This document shows, one piece after another, positions 1-8,367 of a stretch of 10,241 bases of DNA. The notes beneath the pieces were generated by a model that saw nothing but the letters and a program-made list of their open reading frames with translations, was not told the origin of the DNA and searched no databases. The stretch comes from Tubulinosema ratisbonensis (lineage: Eukaryota > Microsporidia > Tubulinosematidae): NCBI GenBank assembly GCA_004000155.1, contig RCSS01000219.1, forward strand, positions 1 to 10,241. The letters are read 5' to 3'. Each line of letters starts with the position of its first letter. Within the stretch, counting starts at the first letter, position 1. The translations under genes and the position numbers were made by a program.

Positions 1-84
1 TTTAAAAATAGCAAAGCTTTTATTTTAAAAACGAGAACTGCAAACAGAAAACCGTTAAAAAGTCTTTAAAAAATACAAAGAAAA

Positions 85-168
85 ATGTCAGGTAGAAAGT
101 AAGTTTTGTGCAAAAAGCACAAAGAAAATAAATTTTTTATTGAAAAATTGTTATTATTTGACTTTTAG
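85..168 (+). other. Orphan first-exon and intron-like signature
   Basis: An ATG at 85 opens a 14-base exon-like stretch (Met-Ser-Gly-Arg and two bases of a Lys codon). It is followed at 99 by GTAAGT, the usual microsporidian 5' splice site. The stretch TTGACTTTTAG at 158-168 resembles the fused branch point and 3' splice site known from microsporidian introns. The implied intron is 70 bases. A short first exon just after the start codon is typical of ribosomal-protein genes in this group. However, splicing at 168 leads after three more codons to a TAA, and an alternative AG at 212-213 also soon meets a stop. It is therefore either a relic of a broken gene, a gene with a further frameshift, or chance. 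Confidence 0.3.
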
Positions 169-813
169 AAAATTTTAAATATTTATTAAAAATTTTTTTT
201 TATTCAACTTAAGGTTTTTTCTATTTAACACTGTTTTTTAGTCAAAATTGTTTCTCAAAACTATAATTTTTTTATTTCTTCATCTTTTAAAATTTTACTT
301 GACTCGAAAAAAAAATTTTTTTAAAAGCTTTAAGGGTATGAGTTATAAAAACAACTATTATAGAAGGTGCAACCCTTTTAGATTGAAATTGTATGATGAT
401 TTTTGAAAAAATCTTTCAAAAATATGTGATTCTTCATGCAATAAAGAAAATGTTAACAATTTATTTTCTTATTAAATATTACAAAAGGTATAATAATCAT
501 AGATAGTGTTATATTTCTTAAATAAATAGTATTTTGATTAAGAAAAAGACTTTTATTGTTTATAATGCCTCGTAATTAATTAAAACCTATTAAAAAATTA
601 GTTTATTAAATAAAGCAATATAAAAATGTAAACTTATGATTCTGAAGAAAAGCTAATCAAAAAATATCAATGGTATATAAATATATTAAGTATTGCAAAT
701 TACAACGGATACCAGATAAATTAGACCAAAATTTACAAAACTTTTCTTTAAGAATGTAATACACAAATAAATAATATTTTTTGTATATCTAATCTTAAAG
801 TTTTTCTCAGTGA

Positions 814-880
814 GATAATTACATTTAATTAATTTTTCATTTATTTTAATTAATTTTCTAAATGTAACTATTTAATTATC
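814..880. repeat. Imperfect inverted repeat
   Basis: TTACATTTA at 819-827 is mirrored by TAAATGTAA at 859-867. An outer GATAAT (814-819) matches ATTATC (875-880) after a few unpaired bases. The 31-base spacer is itself AT-rich and contains two TTAATTAA palindromes. In such AT-rich DNA an arm of this length can arise by chance. No terminal-repeat function can be assigned. Confidence 0.35.
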
Positions 881-1284
881 GAAGTATCCAATAAATCAAC
901 CAAAATTAATGAAAATTCCTAATTGTTTTCTGTTAAAAAATTTACTCAAAAGAATTAAATCAAATATTTTTGGTAAAATTTATAAAAAAAATTTAATAAT
1001 CAAAAAGAATAAAAATCACTTAATTTTTTTTTATAATTTAAAATGTTAAATAATTAAATTCTTTATTTTACAAAATTAATTTATTTTCTTGTTAAAATGT
1101 AATACAATCCTCTTCTTTTTACTAAAAAAATATTTTATTTTTAATATTTTTTATTTAATTTTTAAAAAATGTTTTATTCTAAAAACAAGGGGAATGAATT
1201 TAATTTGTAAAATAAAGAATTTAGTTTATTTAACACCACAAAACCTTAAAAAATATTTCTTTAAAAAATAAAAAAACATTTAAT

Positions 1285-1749
1285 TTATTTAACATTAAAA
1301 TTTTCTCTCATTAATTTATCTCTTACTTCTCTCAGATTTTTATATTTGTTATGAAAAATATGTTTACAATCCTCTTCAAATTTATAATAACAAGAACAAA
1401 TTTTACACACAGAAAGACTAGGACTATCATCAGAAAGACTGTTAATACACAATCCTAACACTTTAATCAATCTCTTTAGCTCATTTGTCTTCTCACATTT
1501 ATTGATAAGCTCTTTTATTTTGTCAGTTGTTTCCATTTTATTGTACAAAGTAGAATTGTATTGTAAAAATTGTAAATTGGATTCTATTTTCTTGTCTATA
1601 TCTGAGATTATTTCGTTGTAAGTGTTAAGTGGTTTTGTACTGAAGTTTGTTGAGGTGGTGTGTTGGTATGGGCATTGTTCTGTTTTTCCTTCTATAAAGA
1701 ATTCTGTTTTTGTGCAAAAACCAGCTTTGTATTCCTCACAGTCATCCAT
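1285..1749 (-). CDS. LUC7: LUC7-like U1 snRNP protein, minimal form
   Basis: The 154-residue protein has the two-zinc-finger plan of LUC7 proteins, which sit in the U1 snRNP and help choose 5' splice sites in the nucleus. Residues 4-30 form the CCCH finger (C4, C12, C26, H30; spacing x7, x13, x3), with a Gly-Phe-Cys before the second Cys as in the family. Residues 45-105 are helical and charged, matching the linker. Residues 115-133 form the second finger (C115, C118, H130, H133), followed by the family-like Leu-Arg-Glu-Val-Arg-Asp-Lys-Leu. Usual homologues have 250-400 residues. Here the RS-type tail is absent, and so is the N-terminal helix that precedes finger one. No upstream in-frame ATG precedes a stop, so the start at 1749 is firm unless an intron lies upstream. 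The H-x2-H spacing is shorter than the usual H-x5-H. The gene is divergent from the GTPase. Confidence 0.8.
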   Translation of the reverse strand: MDDCEEYKAGFCTKTEFFIEGKTEQCPYQHTTSTNFSTKPLNTYNEIISDIDKKIESNLQFLQYNSTLYNKMETTDKIKELINKCEKTNELKRLIKVLGLCINSLSDDSPSLSVCKICSCYYKFEEDCKHIFHNKYKNLREVRDKLMRENFNVK

Positions 1750-1752
1750 GGG
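1750..1752 (-). promoter_or_regulatory. CCC motif abutting the LUC7 start
   Basis: Read on the minus strand, CCC sits directly before the ATG in an otherwise almost pure A/T leader. C- or G-run signals just upstream of start codons are known from several microsporidia, where leaders are very short. This supports 1749 as the true start and fits the organism assignment. Confidence 0.5.
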
Positions 1753-1942
1753 AATTTTAATTTTAAAATTAATTATAATTTTTTTTATAAATTAAAAAAA
1801 AATAAAACACTTTTTTATTTTACTAAAAATAATAATTTTAAGTTTTTTAAGAATTTAATAGAAATTTAAATGATTATAAACATAAAATTTCACTTTAAGG
1901 TAACATAGAAATTTTAAAAATTAAATTTTTTTATTCCTTTTT
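1753..1942. promoter_or_regulatory. Shared divergent intergenic region
   Basis: The LUC7-like gene and the GTPase gene point away from each other across 193 bases, so their promoters must lie here. The stretch is nearly all A/T with long T and A runs. A small CC (1936-1937) lies six bases before the GTPase ATG, a weak version of the start-site C motif. I see no further sequence-specific element. Confidence 0.45.
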
Positions 1943-2542
1943 ATGAGCAAAAAACTTATAGAAATAGAAAAGCAAGTAGTCTTAGTAGGTCATGGTGGTT
2001 CAGGTAAAACATGCATATTGCACAGAGTTTTCTCAAAGAAATTTGAGGAAAAGTATACTCCAACGGTTTTTGAAGATACCAAACACACAAGAATAATCAA
2101 AAATCAACAGATTACTCTTCTAATTTTAGACACAGCAGGCCAAGATGACTATGGCAGAATGATAGAAATAAACTTAAACGATGCTGATTTAGTAATTTTT
2201 TGTTATGCTGTTGACTGTAGAAACTCATTTGAGACTCTTTTTTCTGATTATTTTTCTCTTTTGGGAGATAAAACAAACAAACTTATCTTTTTGGTTGGCT
2301 GTAAAACAGACACAAGAGAATTTCAACAAGTGGTTTCTTACGAAGAAGGAAAAGCTTTGGCTAAAAAGATGGGTGCAGCTTATTTTTGTGAAACTTCAGC
2401 TAAGAATAATGTTGGCTGTAATGAATTGTTTGATGAAATTTATAAATTCTTTGAAGTAAAAGAATTAAAACCAATTAAAAAAGAAAAGAAGAAATCTTTC
2501 TTTGATAAATTGTTTGGTTGCTGTGGCTGTGGAAATAAATAA
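1943..2542 (+). CDS. Rho/Ras-type small GTPase without the Rho insert
   Basis: This 199-residue protein is a complete small GTPase, a GTP/GDP membrane switch. P-loop GHGGSGKT is at 16-23. The switch I Thr is T41, inside YTPTVFED, which is Rho-like. Switch II starts with DTAGQDDY at 63-70, again Rho-like, with the catalytic Gln Q67. The G4 motif is CKTD at 120-123, as in Rho proteins, rather than NKxD. The G5 motif is ETSAK at 150-154. The roughly 13-residue Rho insert helix expected after G4 is missing, so it is intermediate between Rho and Ras/Rab types. The tail has a basic stretch (KKEKKK, 179-184) and ends GCCGCGNK. Cysteines C193, C194 and C196 could be prenylated, but the last four residues, CGNK, are a poor CaaX box. 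All nucleotide-binding residues are present, so it should be active. Exact subfamily is uncertain. Confidence 0.92.
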   Translation: MSKKLIEIEKQVVLVGHGGSGKTCILHRVFSKKFEEKYTPTVFEDTKHTRIIKNQQITLLILDTAGQDDYGRMIEINLNDADLVIFCYAVDCRNSFETLFSDYFSLLGDKTNKLIFLVGCKTDTREFQQVVSYEEGKALAKKMGAAYFCETSAKNNVGCNELFDEIYKFFEVKELKPIKKEKKKSFFDKLFGCCGCGNK

Positions 2543-2543
2543 A
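2534..2543 (+). promoter_or_regulatory. Polyadenylation-type AATAAA overlapping the stop codon
   Basis: Two overlapping AATAAA hexamers (2534-2539 and 2538-2543) span the GTPase TAA stop. A polyadenylation signal on or close to the stop is common in compact microsporidian genes with very short 3' ends. At this base composition chance occurrence is also likely. Confidence 0.35.
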
Positions 2544-2591
2544 TTATTAAAAAAAATGTTTTTTTTTATAAAAATGAATTGTTAAATTAAA

Positions 2592-2669
2592 ATGTTGCAA
2601 ATGACAGGTGACCAACCCAAACTAATGGAAAGGTTGTTGCGATTTGCTTTTAGGGGGTAATAATTTTTT
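2592..2669 (+). other. GC-rich island: candidate small structured RNA or micro-ORF
   Basis: About 60 bases here have near-balanced composition in a very AT-rich flank. GCAAAT (2597-2602) can pair with ATTTGC (2642-2647), and inside it CAACC (2613-2617) with GGTTG (2632-2636), leaving a 14-base loop. A T6 run (2664-2669) follows GGGGG and could act as a Pol III terminator, or, as AATTTTTTA, resembles an Sm-type site. Alternatively, an ATG at 2592 opens a 22-codon frame ending at TAA 2658-2660, with varied codon use. I could not match it to tRNA, SRP RNA, U1, U2, U4, U5 or U6. Strand is set by the T run and the ORF only. Confidence 0.3.
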
Positions 2670-2902
2670 ATTTAAATAGTAAAAAAATATTTATTTTTAA
2701 TTAAAATGAATAATTTAATTATTTTTTAATTAAAAGTTCTTTTATTCTAAATTACTAAATATTTTTTACATAAAAATATACTTTTTAATTTAAATTTATC
2801 TTTAATTTTATAATTGTGTACTTATTACAAAAAGAGTTTTAAATATTAAACTAAATTTAATTAGTTTTTATTTTAAATTTAATTCTTATTTCAAAATTCA
2901 TT

Positions 2903-3013
2903 ATGGACAAAAAAAAGAACAAATACTTCCAAGGACTACTTTCTACCAAAGCTAAAAAAACATTTTACTTAATCATAAAATATACAAGACTGTTCTATGA
3001 GCAAACAAATTGA
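2903..3013 (+). CDS. Doubtful 36-residue ORF
   Basis: An ATG at 2903 opens 36 codons to TGA at 3011-3013. The peptide starts with a Lys-rich stretch and then a mixed aliphatic/aromatic helix-like segment. Codons such as AAC, TAC, TTC and ACC make it clearly richer in G/C than its flanks, which is the only reason to list it. No family is recognised. It could be a small gene, a fragment of a lost gene or chance. An overlapping minus-strand frame at 2973-3188 is less coding-like. Confidence 0.22.
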   Translation: MDKKKNKYFQGLLSTKAKKTFYLIIKYTRLFYEQTN

Positions 3014-4530
3014 TTATTAAAGATTGTTTATCATTAAAAAGAATCTTAAAGATTAATTTAGGAAACTTTAAATTTTTTCTTTTTTTTATAAAGAAATTAC
3101 ATTGATGTTTTTTTAATAATAAAGATTTTATAAAAAAATATTTAGAAATTATGTGTTTGGCTATTATTTTAATAAATTCTTGATTCAATATTGTTTAATT
3201 CTAAGAAAAATTAAGAGAAGTCAGATTTTTTCCAAACTTCTTTTTCAGTTAAAAAATTTTTCGCGTTATTTTTTTTGCTTTCATGATTCTTAAAGCAAAA
3301 TTTATCGAAATTTATATTTTAATATTGATTTACAATTTTAAATACTTTTTTTAACTTATGTTACATATAGGAATTATATATTTGAATTTACTTATTCTAA
3401 ATTTTCTTTGATATAAAATACAAATTATATTTTTATAAGATAAACTTTACAATCATATAAATTAATGCATAAAAATCAGATCGGTGGTTAATAGTAACAA
3501 TTTTTTATAAATATTTCATGATTTAATAGCTCAAATTATTGGTAAAACTAAGATTTTAAATAATAAGAAATGAATATTGTCAAGATTAAAAGAAAAATAG
3601 AAAAAATAACTTTTTAATAAAATTTCATTTGTAAAATTTATCTTGCACATCGTAATTTTAAAATCTTGAATTTATTTTGTGAGTTAATTGGGTTAATTTA
3701 ACTCTGTAATCAAGTAAAAGTTAAAAATAAAAAATTTTTATTTGGAAAGTTTTAAAAAGAAAGTAGGAATAAGAGAAACGAACAAAATAGAAAGAGTTTT
3801 ACCATAAAAATTTGATCAAGGAATATTATTACAAAATAACTAAATACCTTTCAAATTTACGTATTCAATCTCTAAATTTTATCCTAAATAACGTTTATTA
3901 TTGTCATGGTCTATGAGAAAGATGGTGTGTTGATACCTGCAATATTTTTTTAGGATAAATAGTTTTTAAAAAACTTCATAGACATATAAGATCTTTTATT
4001 AATAAAATAAAAAGAAAATAATTATCTTAAATCACAAAATAAGATCACATAGCATTCAGACTTTATCCTCAATGGTATAGTTATCATATATTCAAAGAAT
4101 TAATATAATTAAAAATTTGTTTAATTATATGAGTTGATCATTTATTTAAAAATTTTTGATAATAAATGTAAATTAAAGGGTCCTTTCTATTAATTATAAG
4201 GTATTAGGCTACTTATAATTAATTCATAAAGCGTGCAAGCCATTTGTCTTCTAACGTTATTTTTTATTATTAGTAATAAATCCCCTACAAACTTACTCTT
4301 TAAAAATATACAAGTATCAATACATCTTTCAATATTATATTTAAGAAAAATTTGCTTTTTTAATAACTTTACTAATAATCGATATTAAATTATAATATTT
4401 ACAGGTATAAAATTATTATATTGTAGTACTTACATAATAAGCAATATAAAATTTCAAAATATTAAATATTAACTTTAAAAATTTGAATTTTATTCTGTTC
4501 ACGGATCTTGAAAAATGTAGATTTCTAATT
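3014..4530. other. AT-rich intergenic region, about 1.5 kb
   Basis: No gene is supported. Two spots stand out from the A/T background. The frame at 3888-3953 reads as a 21-codon peptide ending Asp-Gly-Val-Leu-Ile-Pro-Ala-Ile-Phe-Phe before TAG. It vaguely recalls the 'D-x-G-x-x-x-P-x-x-F' core of MULE-type transposases but is far too short to call. A perfect hairpin lies at 4189-4223 and is listed separately. The right end is the 3' flank of the minus-strand secreted-protein gene. Confidence 0.55.
4189..4223. repeat. Perfect 12-bp hairpin
   Basis: ATTAATTATAAG (4189-4200) is followed by an 11-base loop (4201-4211) and then its exact complement (4212-4223). Immediately to the left, AAAGG-GT-CCTTT (4176-4187) is a second short inverted repeat. 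The pair lies in non-coding DNA about 300 bases from the end of the secreted-protein gene. It could be a small cruciform or RNA hairpin, or the remnant of a miniature inverted-repeat element. Confidence 0.5.
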
Positions 4531-4740
4531 TTAGCGAAGGTTAGGAAGATAGTTTTGTATATGAGAAAATCCTTTGTCATTTATTTCCTCGCTCATCACC
4601 TCTAAAGCTTCTAATATCTCACTAATCAAATGGATTCCATCAGATCGACGCAAAAATGGTATAGACTTCATTCTCTTAATAATATTAAGTTTTTTCAAAA
4701 GTTTAAAGAATCCGAGCTGTAATCTTACTAAAGAAATAAC
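4531..4740 (-). pseudogene. Out-of-frame C-terminal part of the secreted protein
   Basis: Reading from 4740 down, 69 codons stay open to TAA at 4533-4531 in a frame shifted by one base (-1 or +2) relative to the upstream gene. The translation has balanced composition and amphipathic helices: a basic Leu/Lys-rich stretch, then a Glu/Leu/Ile helix near its end. Its base composition matches the upstream gene rather than the AT-rich flank. Stops close this frame just upstream of 4746, so it cannot start independently with a sensible ATG. It is best read as the continuation of the 4728-5237 gene after an indel near 4728-4745. A plus-strand open frame over the same bases is a shadow. Confidence 0.5.
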
Positions 4741-5237
4741 ATGGCATCATCATTAATCGTTATTAACGCAGCAAATTCTGCCAACCCCTGGCTATCAGGT
4801 ATAAATGTAGCAAAATTTGCAAGAATTTTAGAAAACTTTTGAATAACATCCCTTATGTCATCAATAGGTTTCTCTGTGCTTTTAATTATTCGATCAATTT
4901 TTTTACTAAAATTTATTTTACCATAAATTAGTTCTTCATCGTACAAATTATCGTAAGCCTTTTCGAGTAGGTCCAATATTTTGGAAAGATGTACAAACAA
5001 TCCCCTATAGATTTCTCTATAAAAGATAATGAGCAGGCTTTCTCCATGTATATTAAAAGAAGATATATTTTCGAGGTTTATTGTAAATTTACTCGATTCA
5101 TCAGATAAGTTAGTTGTTTCGTCTTCTGTGCTTTTATCTTCTATTTTTCCATTTATATCATATCTTCTAAACATAATACGTTCTAACATTGATGCATAAA
5201 CAAATTTTAAAAATGCAAAGAAGAAAAATAACTCCAT
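4728..5237 (-). CDS. Hypothetical secreted or membrane-anchored protein
   Basis: The 169-residue frame starts with a hydrophobic segment (residues 1-15, Phe-rich, ending Val-Tyr-Ala), a plausible signal peptide with cleavage after Ala15. After it come a short basic stretch, an acidic Ser/Thr-rich linker (about 28-52) and a mostly helical Lys/Glu/Ile-rich body. No domain is recognised, and lineage-specific secreted proteins of this kind are common in microsporidia. GG lies directly before the ATG (bases 5238-5239), like the G/C start motif of the group. The frame ends with two adjacent stops, TAG and TAA. The region just beyond is coding-like in another frame (4531-4740), so this is probably a longer protein of about 235 residues broken by a one-base indel. 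Secretion is inferred from the N-terminus only. Confidence 0.65.
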   Translation of the reverse strand: MELFFFFAFLKFVYASMLERIMFRRYDINGKIEDKSTEDETTNLSDESSKFTINLENISSFNIHGESLLIIFYREIYRGLFVHLSKILDLLEKAYDNLYDEELIYGKINFSKKIDRIIKSTEKPIDDIRDVIQKFSKILANFATFIPDSQGLAEFAALITINDDAMLFL

Positions 5238-5374
5238 CCTTTAAAACAAAAAAAATTCTTTAAATTAAGTATTCTAAGATTTCTACAAGCTTTTTAGCGA
5301 TAAGCAAGTTTTTATAAATAAAATACTTTTCTAAAATAATTTAATTCTTAAACCTTTTATTTAAATTAAATACA

Positions 5375-5659
5375 ATGAGTTTTGCAAAAGATTTTGAACG
5401 ATAGTCAAAGTTTCAAAAATAAATTTTGCTTTTACGTAAATCAACAAGGATAAAAATATGGGGTTTGGTAATTGAATCAGTAATATTTAAAAAAAATGTA
5501 TTAAAATTAGCAAAAAAAGAGATTTATAAAATTAAAAAAAGGAATTTTTTATGTATATTACAGTTAGATACTTTTAAAGTCTTAATTAAACAACTTTTTT
5601 CCTCAAAATTTGACTTTGAAATATTTCACACAAACATTTTCTTTAAATTTTATTCATAG
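5375..5659 (+). pseudogene. Decayed ORF of unknown family
   Basis: An ATG at 5375 is followed in the same frame by TAG (5402-5404) and TAA (5420-5422), then 78 open codons to TAG at 5657-5659. The open part is Lys/Phe/Ile-rich but has mixed composition, including a Trp-Gly-Leu-Val-Ile-Glu-Ser stretch, and reads more like protein than the surrounding A/T DNA. Both early stops could derive from Gln codons by a single C-to-T change. The only start inside the open part would be a TTG, unlikely in a eukaryote. It lies 137 bases from, and divergent to, the secreted-protein gene. No family is recognised, and chance cannot be excluded. Confidence 0.33.
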
Positions 5660-8367
5660 ATTTTTTCTTAAACTCAATTTTATATTAAATAAAATATATT
5701 TTATCATTAGAATCAATTTTATTAACATCTGGGCAATTAGAGACCGATCGTAATAAACTTAACACAAAGCGATTGTTTAGATTCATAATTGAAAACACAT
5801 ATAAAAAAAAGGAGGTTCAAAATTAAAACTACAAATTACACTTTAAAAGAAAAGTATTAAAATGTCTTTATAAAGATGCATAAACAACTTATACTCAAAA
5901 TATAAAATATAATCTCGATTACAAAAATCACATTAAAAAAGATTTAAAATTTAACACATATAAGTAATAATACTTAATAACCTATGGGACAGTTTTTGCA
6001 TGATGAAAGCAGTAAAAGTTTATTTATTGTTGTAACGATGATGTAATAAAAAAATAATAAAAAATTCTACGGTAAATATTTTAACAAAAAACTAGATGGT
6101 TTAAGTAAATTTGTTTTAATAAGCTAAAGATTGCTAATTACACAAAAAAAATCATAAAGAAAATCGTTTAATGGTATCGATTTAAAGTTTATGGTTTAGT
6201 ATAGGAAAATATTTTAAAGTAAATTGCTTACGAAAAAAGAAAACGTTCGTAATCAAAATATATAATTAACTTGTAGGTAATACTGTAGTAGGCCAGATCA
6301 ACGTAGGCGTTATAGTGCTATAGACGAATAAATTTTTACTTCCGTACATTATGTCATAAATATGAGTTTATTAACATTACAAAAAAATATTTAGTAAATA
6401 GAATCGGTCAAAAATATTATAGCCCGGGAATAAAAAGAAGTGTTTGATGAAAAAATCTAAATAAGTTTTTCTAAAAATTTTTAATGAAACAAAATAATCT
6501 TAATAACAACTTTAACCATATTATACACAGAGCATCAGTAGTCAGATAATTTGGATTAATAAATTAATAAAATAAATTTCCATGTACAACAAACTATAAT
6601 CTCTCTATTACTAACAATACTTTTTAACGTAAAAATGAATGTGTAAGATAGCTTAAACTTGAGTATATATAAATTTGAATTATTGATACAGAAACAGCAA
6701 GGCATAAATAGCTAAACAAAAANCATTAAAAATTAAATATGCTTTATTTTTAATCGATTCATCTAGGTTTTGTCAATTGTTATTTCTCTTAGATTTGTTC
6801 ACTTACTTTAAAAAAGAATGTGAAGAAGTTTTTGATTAACTTTAAATAGAAGCATTTAAAAAAATTTTAAGAGTTTACTAAGGTATTAGACTTGGAATTT
6901 TATCTTAAACAACAAAGTAAATATGCCATTTCAACAAAAAAGAGCATGAATTGTTAAAATAAGAATAAATCTTGTATTTNNAATTTCGTTTACAAATTAA
7001 AATTTCAAAAAATATAAGNTTAGTATTAGATATACTTTATACTTCTAAACGCAAAGGAAACTATTATAGTTGATATTAAGATTAAANAATCCGTTTTNAT
7101 ATTTACTTGACACGTATTTTTNAAATACTNAAGAAGNATAATTNATCCTAAGAAAACAACAAAAAATTTACAAAAGAATGTTTTNTAAATATCANACACA
7201 CGACCACAAAACAAAANATTNTATATTACTNNAATTNAGAATNATTTATNTNANCANAAATAATNNAAAATNATTATTNNACTGAANCATAAGANAAGAT
7301 TAAGAAACANNAATAAAACTACAATCTTGTCAAGGAGAATTTATTAGAANNGTTAAGTGATTACTAAACTGAATTACATAAAAAAATTAAAGAAGCAAAC
7401 ATTATTTCTCTTAAAAAGTACTTAAATAATTTATGTAGATAACGCCTCAGATAAACTAAGAAATTCAATAAAATAAGATAAATAATAAAAGGATTTCTTA
7501 TTACAGTTTTAGAGAAAACTTATTTATAAATGAAACGATGTTAACCGGGTCAGACATTTAATCTTGCTTTTTAAAGAACAACTATAAAATTAACATTTAA
7601 ACGAATTTTTAAAAACATGATTTAAAATTAAACTTGTAAAAATCCTTGCAACACTCTAGAAAAAAAAACAAGCTGTTATACAATTATGTAAACATTATAA
7701 TTTATAAAAAACTTTAATTATTAGAATAATCAATAAAGTTAAAAAACTAACTCAAATACTTAGTGATAAGATCTGTTTGAGTAACCAATTAGTTTTTATT
7801 AGAAGAATTCTTTGTAAAAACTATTATTTATTTCATTTCCAGGTTTATGAAGTATTTCCAACACATATAAACCAATCAGCAGATTATATCTCAAACTGAT
7901 GTATAAAACTAAATCGAGGTATATTGACATTGTCATACAACTGAAAGTTTAAATCTCATTCTATTTTCCATTTAAAAAACATATTGAATTTATTGCTATT
8001 TATTTTACTATTGTAAACTTTATAAATTTAATCTCTATTTATTTATAGGTATTCTTATACTTTGGCAACATAAGTGCAAATGCGCCTTTTAAAATAAAGT
8101 TAGATTATCATAGTAAAACTTATATAATGTTCATTTCAATAAAGTCTGCATAAATAATATAAAATATTTATTCGTTGATATTTCAAGTTTCTTTCGGTCA
8201 TATTATACCCAACTTTTGATTTCATCAAAAAAAAATCTTTATACTTAATAAATTTAATAAATTGTGAAATGTTTTAACATTTCTTTGTAATTATGTCTAT
8301 TTATGTTTTAGCTTATCAAAAAATTTTAAATACAAAATTTATGTTTATTACAGGGGTTTTCAATCTT
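5660..8367. other. AT-rich region without recognisable genes, partly N-dotted
   Basis: Across 2.7 kb I find no gene, RNA or clear repeat. Single N characters occur from 6723 and cluster between 6980 and 7351, so frames there are unreliable. The minus-strand frame at 7026-7214 is full of unknown residues and has no recognisable motif. No gag, protease or long terminal repeat of the downstream retroelement is recognisable, although that is where the upstream part of a complete element would lie. Some patches, such as 5730-5770 and 6270-6350, have less A/T and may be decayed sequence. Confidence 0.5.

Larger units (their letters stand above)
1..1284. other. AT-rich region without a confirmed gene
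   Basis: No convincing protein gene is visible. The strands are dominated by A and T runs, and the one open frame near 1089-1271 encodes a low-complexity Phe/Lys/Ile/Leu peptide of the kind expected by chance at this composition. Two local structures are listed separately: the exon/intron-like signature at 85-168 and an inverted repeat around 814-880. The LUC7-like gene ends at 1285 on the minus strand, so the right edge also serves as its 3' flank. Confidence 0.6.

Noticed and set aside
1089..1271. Plus-strand 60-codon frame
   Set aside because: Phe/Lys/Ile/Leu-rich low-complexity peptide in nearly pure A/T DNA; no motif and a length expected by chance.
1660..1869. Plus-strand 69-codon frame
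   Set aside because: Antisense shadow of the LUC7-like gene running into A/T-rich DNA.
2205..2459. Plus-strand 84-codon frame inside the GTPase
   Set aside because: Lies in another frame within a fully conserved GTPase; shadow.
2592..2669. tRNA, SRP RNA or spliceosomal snRNA identity for the GC-rich island
   Set aside because: No T-loop, no SRP helix 8 GNAR loop, no U6 ACAGAGA box and no invariant U5 loop; class left open.
2973..3188. Minus-strand 71-codon frame
   Set aside because: Lys/Ile/Phe-rich, no motif, A/T composition like non-coding DNA.
4574..4756. Plus-strand 60-codon frame
   Set aside because: Shadow of the out-of-frame C-terminal part of the secreted protein on the other strand, which has the better composition.
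7026..7214. Minus-strand frame with many unknown residues
   Set aside because: N characters hide possible stops, and no motif is visible.
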